Source of the DNA: Desulfosporosinus meridiei DSM 13257
GTDB taxonomy: Bacteria > Bacillota > Desulfitobacteriia > Desulfitobacteriales > Desulfitobacteriaceae
DNA length: 64,000 nucleotides
Direction of reading: 5' to 3'
Assembly (NCBI RefSeq): GCF_000231385.2
Contig: NC_018515.1
Location: 3,120,501-3,184,500, forward strand
The translations under genes were made by a program, and so were the position numbers. This document shows, one piece after another, positions 47,846 through 57,107 of the stretch. The notes beneath the pieces were generated by a model. That model was not told where the DNA came from, searched no databases, and saw only the letters and a list, made by a program, of their open reading frames with translations. Numbering within the stretch: position 1 is the stretch's first letter; each line of letters starts with the position of its first letter.

Positions 47846-48560
47846 TCAGATCATCTTCTTCGATTTTTCCAATCAACTCTATCTCCAGCCCTCTCATCGC
47901 CCATCGCAGTATTAATGTTCCATCTTTAGTCTTTAGCAAATGTCCCTCATTTCCGTTTATATCGATTTTATTAACCTGTGCATCATCCGAGTCATATAAG
48001 AAACTCCCATTATGACCTGCAACTAAATTGTTCTGTAGTAACATAAATGGCTGGCTATTAACCGAATACTCCATTTTAATAGAATAGGTATCTCCCGTTG
48101 TTTGGGTCAGAAAAACTTTCTTCCGCTCAGTACCTTGAGGAAGATAATGCGGTTTGGCAACACTAAAGTAAACAATTCTCTCAACCTCATCTAACGTAAC
48201 TTCCATCTCCGACGGAAGCTCATTTCGTTCAATTGTGGGAGGATCCGAATTGCCTTTTTGCACAGTATTTACGTTGTAAAGACTTCCCCCAAGAAAAACC
48301 TTTATAGAGTCGATTAGCCTCTCCCCAAGAGCAGATGCTGTTGAAGGCCTTAATAACGAACCTGAAATAACGAGTAATACTACTGCTGCCGCTGCAAGAG
48401 TGACTTTACTAATCCGGTTCGTTCGTTTTTTCGGAGCTCCATATCGCCTGACAAAATCTTCCCACTGCTCTTTAACAGGGGGCACATCTATTTCACTCGC
48501 TTCCAGTAAAAGGGATTCTCGAATTTGTTGACCTAACTTATCTTCAAACTCATCATTCAT
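47820..48560 (-). CDS. Membrane anti-sigma factor with DUF4367-like domain
   Basis: 246 residues. The cytoplasmic part is at about 1-65, one TM helix at about 68-86 (VTLAAAAVVLLVISGS), and the outside part resembles DUF4367 lipid/protein-sensing domains. It is 33 bases after the ECF sigma gene, so likely its antagonist. An extracytoplasmic signal would release the sigma factor. Confidence 0.8.
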   Translation of the reverse strand: MNDEFEDKLGQQIRESLLLEASEIDVPPVKEQWEDFVRRYGAPKKRTNRISKVTLAAAAVVLLVISGSLLRPSTASALGERLIDSIKVFLGGSLYNVNTVQKGNSDPPTIERNELPSEMEVTLDEVERIVYFSVAKPHYLPQGTERKKVFLTQTTGDTYSIKMEYSVNSQPFMLLQNNLVAGHNGSFLYDSDDAQVNKIDINGNEGHLLKTKDGTLILRWAMRGLEIELIGKIEEDDLIKVARSVT

Positions 48561-48593
48561 AATTCACACTCCTCTAAACTCTCGGATGATTTA

Positions 48594-49106
48594 TCAAGCG
48601 CATTTTTTATATCTTTCTCGAGCACGTCGAAGCCTTTGATTCACATTTTGAGTTGAAGTTTCAAGGATAACTGCAATTTCTGCAGTGGAGTAATCTAAAA
48701 AATATTTTAATACAAGAATCTCCCGATCCGCAACATTAAGTTTGGCTAGGACATTTTCTACTTCATTTTTAAGTAACACTAAATCGCTTACCGGATCAGG
48801 TGGGTTATATCCACTGGAATTAATCTGGTTAGATAACTCCATTTCGTTCGTCAATACCTGACGAGAGTTTTTCTGCAACATATTTTTAGCTTGATTTATG
48901 GCAATGCTCATGACCCATGCACAAAACTTATTTTGTTCTCTTAGTTGGTTAAAATTGCAAAACGCCTTATAAAAACCTTCTTGAACTGCATCCTTGGCCA
49001 ATTCCGGGTCCCTTATGATTAGATTAAGAGCATTAAATACCCTATGATAACAGCGTTCATACAATTCTTCATCGAGCTGAATCTTCTTATCCTTAGGGAA
49101 AAACAA
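48594..49106 (-). CDS. ECF sigma factor (sigma-70 family)
   Basis: 170 residues. Region 2 (about 15-80) and region 4 (about 115-165: LNVADREILVLKYFLDYSTAEIA, TQNVNQRLRRARERY) are clear, with no region 1 or 3. TTG start after AGGAGGTG. No copy of the promoter motif is evident in front of this gene, so it may not be autoregulated by it. Confidence 0.9.
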   Translation of the reverse strand: MFFPKDKKIQLDEELYERCYHRVFNALNLIIRDPELAKDAVQEGFYKAFCNFNQLREQNKFCAWVMSIAINQAKNMLQKNSRQVLTNEMELSNQINSSGYNPPDPVSDLVLLKNEVENVLAKLNVADREILVLKYFLDYSTAEIAVILETSTQNVNQRLRRARERYKKCA

Positions 49107-49258
49107 CTGCTACACCTCCTGTCTTCAAATGCATTAGTCGTCTACTTCAAGATTGTTGCAGTGCAATCCTTTTTTAGGGAATTAATTTTAAACCAAATGA
49201 GTCCAAGGCCCTCTTTACATAGGGCCTTTATCCTATTTTTTATTTTTCCCAAAACTTA

Positions 49259-49288
49259 TGAAGCTTTTTCCATGGCTTAATTGTCTAA
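49259..49288 (+). promoter_or_regulatory. ECF-type promoter 2
   Basis: TGAAGCTTTTTCCA and GTCTAA 18 bases after TGAAGC. Extended similarity to promoter 3 (52204-52233) covers some 60 bases around it. Confidence 0.65.
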
Positions 49289-49359
49289 TAAGTAGAAGGG
49301 GGTAACATAGTTTAAATCAACCAGTTGTTAAGATGCCAATCAAAGGAGGTGGACAGGCC

Positions 49360-49413
49360 ATGGCGCATATAGGGTTGCCGTCTACAATAAAAGGCTCTCT
49401 CATATCCCAATGA
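49360..49413 (+). CDS. Possible 17-residue leader peptide
   Basis: ATG after AAAGGAGGTGG with seven bases spacing; reads MAHIGLPSTIKGSLISQ then TGA. The ribosome site is excellent, but no other evidence supports it. Promoter 3's leader has a similar AGGGAGGTGGA followed by an ATG in frame with the next gene. Confidence 0.3.
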   Translation: MAHIGLPSTIKGSLISQ

Positions 49414-49472
49414 TCGCTAACCTCTTAAAAGTCCTTGATTAGAAAGACATTACATTAAAAGGAGGAAATATT

Positions 49473-50225
49473 ATGAGAAAGAAAATCTTAATTATTGGTG
49501 CTTTGTCATTTTTGCTAATAGCAAATTTTTTTGGAGTACTAATCCAAAATTCCTACGCTGACGATAAGAAAAGCGTTGAAGAGCATATCCAATTGGCGGG
49601 TAGTTACATTAAAGATAATCCTGAGCTACTTTCGAAATCGCTTGACGCTTTAGCAAGTAAGTCTTTTAATGAAAAAGAAATCGTTACAAATGTGGATTTG
49701 TTGCCAATATCCATAGGAGAAATTGAATTTAGGGAAGGTCTCAGGAACGTTGCCGAAACGGGAGATGCGGATGATAAGTCAGTTTTCAATACTTTAGTTG
49801 AAGAAAAACTCATTATGAGTTATGCGATTAAAAATAGTGTTCTCCCATTGAAAAGTGAGATTAATAGTTTTATCGAATCTGAGAAGTCACTCTACAAACA
49901 AGATGCTACTGTTCAAAAGTATGTTGATGATTTTTGCTCATCCGCCAATATGAGTTTTGACGAGTATTGGAATACCTATGAATACTACAATGCTTTTCGC
50001 ATTGTAACCTTTAAAAAAGCGTATGATAAAGCTATCGAAATTGGGATAGCGAAGGGAGAATTAAAACCTTTAACCGAAGGCGAGCTAATTTCTCAGATCA
50101 ATACTGAGTATCAGGATTATTGGAAGAAGATAAAAACAGAACTGAAGAGCGAAGCATCAATAACTATTAATAAGCAATACTCTGATCGTGTATTTACTAT
50201 TGACACTTCAAAATTGTATTTATAG
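49473..50225 (+). CDS. Secreted protein resembling the helical part of SurA/PrsA foldases
   Basis: 250 residues with a signal peptide (about 1-29). The helical arrangement (FNTLVEEKLIMSYAIKN, later TFKKAYDKAIEIG) recalls the N-terminal domain of parvulin-type foldases, but no rotamase domain is present. It is followed 13 bases on by another secreted protein, so the two are probably co-expressed, and possibly it acts as a chaperone for it. Confidence 0.6.
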   Translation: MRKKILIIGALSFLLIANFFGVLIQNSYADDKKSVEEHIQLAGSYIKDNPELLSKSLDALASKSFNEKEIVTNVDLLPISIGEIEFREGLRNVAETGDADDKSVFNTLVEEKLIMSYAIKNSVLPLKSEINSFIESEKSLYKQDATVQKYVDDFCSSANMSFDEYWNTYEYYNAFRIVTFKKAYDKAIEIGIAKGELKPLTEGELISQINTEYQDYWKKIKTELKSEASITINKQYSDRVFTIDTSKLYL

Positions 50226-50238
50226 GGAGGTATATCAG

Positions 50239-50757
50239 ATGAAAAAGCGTTTGGCTATAGTACTTGCCACTTTGTTATTAAATGTTGTTCTAGTGGGAAA
50301 TGCCTTTGCAACTGATGTTTCGGTAAATTCCTATACACTTCACACAGGTTGGAGTCCTAATTGGGCAATCAAAAGCTACAATGTATCTACAAGCTATGTT
50401 GGTAATCAGTATGAACAATCCGGACAACAGTATGTAGATGGTCATGATTACTTTGCCTTTATTGTTTCAGCCTATAGTCCTGAAATTCCGCGAGGACAAG
50501 GTTCAATGTTGAACTTACAGATGCTTAACTCTGGCGGTACTGTTGTATCCACCTTAACCCCTAGTAATTTTTCTTCAGGAACTATCCGGGGACATTTATA
50601 TGATACAAGCATCACTACCGTGCTAAGTATGACTAAAAGTTATAGCTGGTTGCAAAGTACAGCAGGGACTTATAGAGCTAAAATAGCAACACTTTATACA
50701 AATACCGAGTTTACTGGCATGTCAGGAACAGATTCATATTACACTCCCTACTTTTAA
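50239..50757 (+). CDS. Secreted beta-rich protein
   Basis: 172 residues from the ATG after GGGAGGT. Signal peptide at about 1-24, then a Ser/Thr/Tyr-rich beta-type sequence with many aromatic residues and no Cys. No family recognised. Second gene after the parvulin-like one and ended by the 50779-50806 hairpin. Confidence 0.7.
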   Translation: MKKRLAIVLATLLLNVVLVGNAFATDVSVNSYTLHTGWSPNWAIKSYNVSTSYVGNQYEQSGQQYVDGHDYFAFIVSAYSPEIPRGQGSMLNLQMLNSGGTVVSTLTPSNFSSGTIRGHLYDTSITTVLSMTKSYSWLQSTAGTYRAKIATLYTNTEFTGMSGTDSYYTPYF

Positions 50758-50778
50758 TTAATATGTGAAGGTTAATAT

Positions 50779-50806
50779 AAAAACCGGCTGTTTCCAGTCG
50801 GTTTTC
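50779..50806 (+). terminator. Terminator after the secreted-protein gene
   Basis: AAAACCGGCTG/CAGTCGGTTTT stem with TTTC loop and T-rich tail. Confidence 0.8.
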
Positions 50807-50875
50807 TCTTTGACGGCTTATATTTAACCAACATCATTGATTATTATAACGAGGAAAATTAACATAAAGAAGGCA

Positions 50876-50930
50876 CTAGGGCAGCTTGACAAGCCTTAAC
50901 TAGGGATGGAAAGCGATCCCTCCGCCCTAG
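50876..50930. ncRNA. Candidate three-way-junction RNA
   Basis: CTAGGGC (50876-50882) pairs with GCCCTAG (50924-50930); inside are GCTT/AAGC (50884-50894) and AGGGAT/ATCCCT (50902-50921). It lies 160 bases before the lipoprotein gene. No known riboswitch fits well. Confidence 0.35.
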
Positions 50931-51090
50931 ATAAAGGTTATCATGCATTTTGAGAAAATAAATATTTGGATATTAGACAGAATAGAATTAGTTAATTAAA
51001 AAGCCGAATTACCCTCTTTAACCAGATAGGAATTTATTCATACTAAATATAAATCAAAATACGACATAAAATACTCTGAGAGGTGATATT

Positions 51091-51579
51091 TTGAAAAACA
51101 AAAAAATTTTCACGATGGTTATGATATTACTATTACTAATTACTCAGGTCACCGGTTGTAGCCAAGAGAAATCTAGTGTGAACCAAATTGCACCATTAGA
51201 TAAAAATAAAATATTAGTTATGTCGATTAGCCGTGGAAACTCGGTTACGAAAGAATTTGCGGATAAAAAACAAATTGAAACCTTGCTCGATAATTTGAAT
51301 GGTATTAAGTTTAGCAAGATGAGCATTAACGAAGAGGAAGAAGTATTAGATAAAGGGAAGAAATTAAACTTGGATACGACCTATGTAATACAGCTAATGG
51401 AAAATAAACAGGGCATTGCGAAAGCTGAGATTGCAGTTATTTCTGAGAAGGAACTAATTTTAGCTGATAGCGAAACTATGAGGAGTACAAGAACAGTATC
51501 GTATATGAATCAAAGTGATGACTCTTCATTGAATGCAGTAAAAGAAATATGTTCGTTAGTAAAGAAAGCAATGGAGTAG
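51091..51579 (+). CDS. Lipoprotein of unknown function
   Basis: 162 residues. TTG start after AGAGGTG. The signal peptide has a lipobox VTGC (about 20-23), so it is anchored outside the membrane. The remaining sequence is unrecognised. A short terminator-poor stretch follows before the next gene. Confidence 0.75.
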   Translation: MKNKKIFTMVMILLLLITQVTGCSQEKSSVNQIAPLDKNKILVMSISRGNSVTKEFADKKQIETLLDNLNGIKFSKMSINEEEEVLDKGKKLNLDTTYVIQLMENKQGIAKAEIAVISEKELILADSETMRSTRTVSYMNQSDDSSLNAVKEICSLVKKAME

Positions 51580-51812
51580 AGGGTTTGCCATCCGTTGTAG
51601 CTTCTAAACAGGAGTGCCAACAAGTATAAAACTGCAGGTTCCCGCCAAAGAATAAGGTGTTAAAGTCAAAGCTGCAAAACCAAGAGATTTTCTCATGATC
51701 GCAACGTGTGGGGCGTCTTTTAACCTTTTGGCTATATTCATAGAGCTTTGGTATTTATTCCCTCTCCCCGGAAAATTATGATATACTTCTGCCCAGGGAG
51801 GTGGTGTTTTAA

Positions 51813-52025
51813 ATGGGCGGCAACCCTATACAATTTGATTACTCAGTTTTGTTAAGCGTAATGTTTCCTATGCTGTTTTGCCTAATCTTTTTCATATTCA
51901 CAATTTACTTAATGGTAAGTGCTCTGCGATTTTTTAAACACAAAGAAAGAGCCGATAGTGAGCTTTTAGAGAAGTTAGACATGCTAATTAAGATTCAAAC
52001 TCAGCAATCAGCAAACAAATCATAA
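51813..52025 (+). CDS. Small membrane protein
   Basis: 70 residues with one long hydrophobic segment (about 10-32) and a charged C-terminal helix. AGGGAGGTGG precedes the ATG. Ended by the 52030-52070 hairpin. Function unknown. Confidence 0.65.
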   Translation: MGGNPIQFDYSVLLSVMFPMLFCLIFFIFTIYLMVSALRFFKHKERADSELLEKLDMLIKIQTQQSANKS

Positions 52026-52029
52026 GAGC

Positions 52030-52070
52030 AAAGCAGGTTTTCCACATTATTTGGGAAGACCTGCTTTTTT
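52030..52070 (+). terminator. Terminator in repeat copy 1
   Basis: AAAGCAGGT...ACCTGCTTT hairpin with T-run. Confidence 0.8.
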
Positions 52071-52120
52071 CTACTCAACTTAAACGAGTTATAGATTTTT
52101 AGTTCCTACCCAAAAAAACG

Positions 52121-52145
52121 TGTTAAAGGGACCGTCCCTCTAACA
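52121..52145. repeat. REP-like palindrome, copy B
   Basis: TGTTAAAGGGAC and GTCCCTCTAACA around a central C; one mismatch in the stem. Confidence 0.75.
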
Positions 52146-52203
52146 TCCCTCAAAGTCCTGCTTAATAGAACTTTTATCCTATTATAAATTTTTCCAAAAT
52201 CCA

Positions 52204-52233
52204 TGAAGCTTTTTCCAAGTCTCAATTGGCTAA
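52204..52233 (+). promoter_or_regulatory. ECF-type promoter 3
   Basis: TGAAGCTTTTTCCA and GGCTAA, 18 bases after TGAAGC, as in promoters 1 and 2. Confidence 0.65.
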
Positions 52234-52363
52234 TATGTTGAAGGGGTTGAAATTGTAAGTTAACCTGTTGATTGAAAGAACCTAATTCTCAAGGGAGGTG
52301 GAAAGGAAGTCAATGAGGAACTCCCGAATGGTTTTTGAAAATACAATTATTGGAGGGGATAGT

Positions 52364-52915
52364 ATGAAGAGAAAAATCAGTAAAATATTGTTGACTTCAC
52401 TAATATTAATGTTTACATTAACAACTTCGGCATTTGCCGGATCACTTTACCTAAATGTACCAGGCACTGTGCAAGAAGAAGATAATTGGTGCTGGGCAGC
52501 TAGTAGTGTGTGTGCTTTAAATTATGATAGTCTTGGAGTTACACAAACTCAGTTTGTAACTTATGTTAAAGGTTCACCTGTTGATGAGGCTGGATGGCCT
52601 TGGGAAGTTCAGTCTGGCCTAGAGCACTGGAATGTAGACAACGACTGGACGACAGGAAGTATTAGTTGGGCTAATGTAACTGATGATATAAATGATTATG
52701 CCCCCATTATTGCATCTATTGCATGGTCCCCTTGGTGGGAATTCGAAGGTCATATGCTTGCAATTTATGGATATTATGAAGATCAATACGTGAAAAATGT
52801 AAGTTATATGGATCCTTGGTCAAGTAATCCAAGATGGAATAGTAGAACTTATGGTAGTTTCGTTAGCAATTCTGATTGGACATGGTCCGGAACAAATTAT
52901 AATCTGATTTATTAA
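52364..52915 (+). CDS. Secreted papain-like cysteine protease (C70/AvrRpt2-like)
   Basis: 183 residues from the ATG after GGAGGGG. Signal peptide (about 1-26), then NWCWAAS with catalytic Cys43, GHMLAIYGY with His130 and YMDPW with Asp150, which is the order of the papain-like C70/C39-type families. Many Trp and Tyr. Exported, not obviously anchored. Followed 17 bases on by a secreted membrane-anchored protein. Could process peptides or act on competitor cells. Confidence 0.75.
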   Translation: MKRKISKILLTSLILMFTLTTSAFAGSLYLNVPGTVQEEDNWCWAASSVCALNYDSLGVTQTQFVTYVKGSPVDEAGWPWEVQSGLEHWNVDNDWTTGSISWANVTDDINDYAPIIASIAWSPWWEFEGHMLAIYGYYEDQYVKNVSYMDPWSSNPRWNSRTYGSFVSNSDWTWSGTNYNLIY

Positions 52916-52932
52916 GAACAGGAGGTTTTAGT

Positions 52933-53679
52933 ATGAGAACAAAAGTATTATTCCTAACTCTAATACTTATGTTTCTTCAAAGTGCAAACGTATTAGCCGC
53001 GGAAAAATTACCGTCAGATGTTTTGAATGCTTTCCAAGCCGACATTAAAAGTTTTCAATATCAAATGTTGGAAGAAAGAGATAAAACCCACCATCTTACA
53101 GATGGGGACATTTATAAGACAAAAGATGCTGGATACAAAGTTTATAGACTTGATGCAAAAAAGGTACTCAATGAAGCAAATATTGATTTATACGATGCTT
53201 TAACTAACACTGATAAGTGGTATATACCAGTTACAGATCAAGTAAGATATATTGTAGATAAAGTTGATGGTGATTATAAATTAGTTGGCTACGGTGTATA
53301 TGACGAAAAGGATGCCATTCCTTATGAAACCTTGGAAAAGGCAGCTATAGAAAAAGGGTTAAATGATCTCGTTTATGTTGACGAACCAGCCCTTCACATC
53401 AACGGTTTTATCGGCAAAACAGCTAAAGGCAGTCAGTTATTATCATTTAACAAGAGTGATGACCTCAAACTTCAAAAAAATGAAATAAAAGATGGCAAAG
53501 AATTGATCAAAGAAATTAAAATCAAAGTAAATGATGCGAAAACGAACGGAAACCAGGGATTCGGAGGGGCCGGCGGGTTTAATGCCGATAGCAATAAAGC
53601 ACCAATCTTATTCTTGCTATTATCATGTTGTATAGCTATAGGAGGATTCACGTACAAAAAATTAAAATTGCAAAAATAA
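52933..53679 (+). CDS. Secreted protein with C-terminal membrane anchor
   Basis: 248 residues. Signal peptide (about 1-23), a soluble domain with no recognised family, then a Gly-rich linker (GFGGAGGFN, about 208-216) and a hydrophobic segment with positive tail near the end (APILFLLLSCCIAIGG), similar to a sorting or anchor signal, without a clear LPXTG. Likely works with the protease encoded just before it. Confidence 0.7.
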   Translation: MRTKVLFLTLILMFLQSANVLAAEKLPSDVLNAFQADIKSFQYQMLEERDKTHHLTDGDIYKTKDAGYKVYRLDAKKVLNEANIDLYDALTNTDKWYIPVTDQVRYIVDKVDGDYKLVGYGVYDEKDAIPYETLEKAAIEKGLNDLVYVDEPALHINGFIGKTAKGSQLLSFNKSDDLKLQKNEIKDGKELIKEIKIKVNDAKTNGNQGFGGAGGFNADSNKAPILFLLLSCCIAIGGFTYKKLKLQK

Positions 53680-53683
53680 GAGC

Positions 53684-53723
53684 AAAGCAGGTTTTCCATA
53701 TTATTTGGAAGACCTGCTTTTTT
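53684..53723 (+). terminator. Terminator in repeat copy 2
   Basis: Same AAAGCAGGT/ACCTGCTTT hairpin as in copy 1. Confidence 0.8.
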
Positions 53724-53769
53724 CACTCAACTTAAACGAGCTATAGATTATAGTTCCTACCCTAGAACG

Positions 53770-56009
<2,240 letters not shown>

Positions 56010-56055
56010 AAAAAGGGATTGCAACTTCATTCTTAAAGTTACAATCCCTTTTTTC
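56010..56055 (-). terminator. ppaC terminator
   Basis: AAAAAGGGATTG/CAATCCCTTTTTT stem plus AACTT/AAGTT pairing, T-runs on both strands, 30 bases past the ppaC stop. Confidence 0.85.
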
Positions 56056-56086
56056 TCATTAATCCAAAGCAAGCTTAGGTATCTGA

Positions 56087-57019
56087 TTAGCCTTGGAAAT
56101 ATGTGGTCATTTGTGGTACAACTTGCTTCTTACGGGAAAGAACGCCCGGCAGGGGAACGCTTCCATTGACAATCTCTTTGCCGAAGGCTTTAGCCACTTC
56201 TTCAGGGTTGTCCCCTTTAACAATCAGCTCTGTGTAGTCGGTTAAAATATCTGTAACCATTAAGCAAAGATATTTCATATCGTTAGCTACACGATGTGCT
56301 TCAATGGCTGCTGTTAGGTTAGCACGAACATCTTCGAAGCCGTCCATACCCATTAAGCTGACTTGTCCAACACCGATTTTGTGAGGTCCCATGGTGAAAG
56401 CTTTGAGGTCTTCCTCAATCATGCTTTGTGGGGTACGCTCAGCGATATTGGAGGAAGCTTTGAACATATCAATACCAAAGGTCTTAGGATCAACACCGGC
56501 AATAGCTGCTAATTCAGCTGCGATTTCCTTGTCGAACTCTGTGCAGGTAGGAGACTTGAAGATTACAGTGTCAGAGAGAATAGCTGCGAGGAGGATTCCA
56601 GCGATTGGTTTTTCTGGAACTATGCCTAGCTCTTTATAAGCTTTTGCTACGATGGAACATGTTGATCCAACGGGCTCGATGCGAATATGGATAGGATCTG
56701 CAGTTTGCAGACCACCGATTTTGTGATGGTCAACAACTTCGATAAGTTTAGCTTGGTCAGCGCCAGCGACTGCTTGGCCCCACTCGTTGTGGTCAACGAG
56801 AACTAGTTTTTGACCTGCTTCAACGGACTCTAATACTTGAGGAGCAGCAACACCATAGAAGTTGAGAACATACTCAGTCTCTTTATTGAGTTTTCCAGCT
56901 GAGCAAGGAACAACACCGGCAGTCCCTGTGAGCTCTTTTAAACGAGCTAAAGCAATTGCAGAGCAAACTGAATCAGTATCCGGGCTTTTGTGTCCAACAA
57001 TAAAAATCTTATCCGACAT
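56087..57019 (-). CDS. ppaC: Manganese-dependent inorganic pyrophosphatase
   Basis: 310 residues of DHH-type family II pyrophosphatase. HKSPDTDSVCSAIA, VDHNEWGQ, VDHHKIGG and SRKKQVVPQM hold the metal and phosphate ligands. Hydrolyses PPi, pulling many reactions forward; important in sulphate reducers where PPi comes from APS formation. No CBS insert is present. Confidence 0.95.
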   Translation of the reverse strand: MSDKIFIVGHKSPDTDSVCSAIALARLKELTGTAGVVPCSAGKLNKETEYVLNFYGVAAPQVLESVEAGQKLVLVDHNEWGQAVAGADQAKLIEVVDHHKIGGLQTADPIHIRIEPVGSTCSIVAKAYKELGIVPEKPIAGILLAAILSDTVIFKSPTCTEFDKEIAAELAAIAGVDPKTFGIDMFKASSNIAERTPQSMIEEDLKAFTMGPHKIGVGQVSLMGMDGFEDVRANLTAAIEAHRVANDMKYLCLMVTDILTDYTELIVKGDNPEEVAKAFGKEIVNGSVPLPGVLSRKKQVVPQMTTYFQG

Positions 57020-57107
57020 AATTACACCTAAACCTTTCTTCTCTTAAATTTTTTTGAACAGCACAGTGAATATAGAAAATTAGCTGATGGCTTTTTGCCA
57101 AGGAATT

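Larger units (their letters stand above)
49107..49472. other. Control region of the parvulin-like/secreted gene pair
   Basis: Holds a terminator-like AAGGCCCT/AGGGCCTT hairpin (49205-49228), the ECF promoter 2 and a leader with a strong AAAGGAGGTGG site before a 17-codon open frame. Confidence 0.5.
52022..52145. repeat. Direct repeat, copy 1 (terminator plus REP palindrome)
   Basis: About 124 bases that recur at 53676-53794 with roughly 90 percent identity. Contains the terminator (52030-52070) and the REP-like palindrome (52121-52145). Confidence 0.8.
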
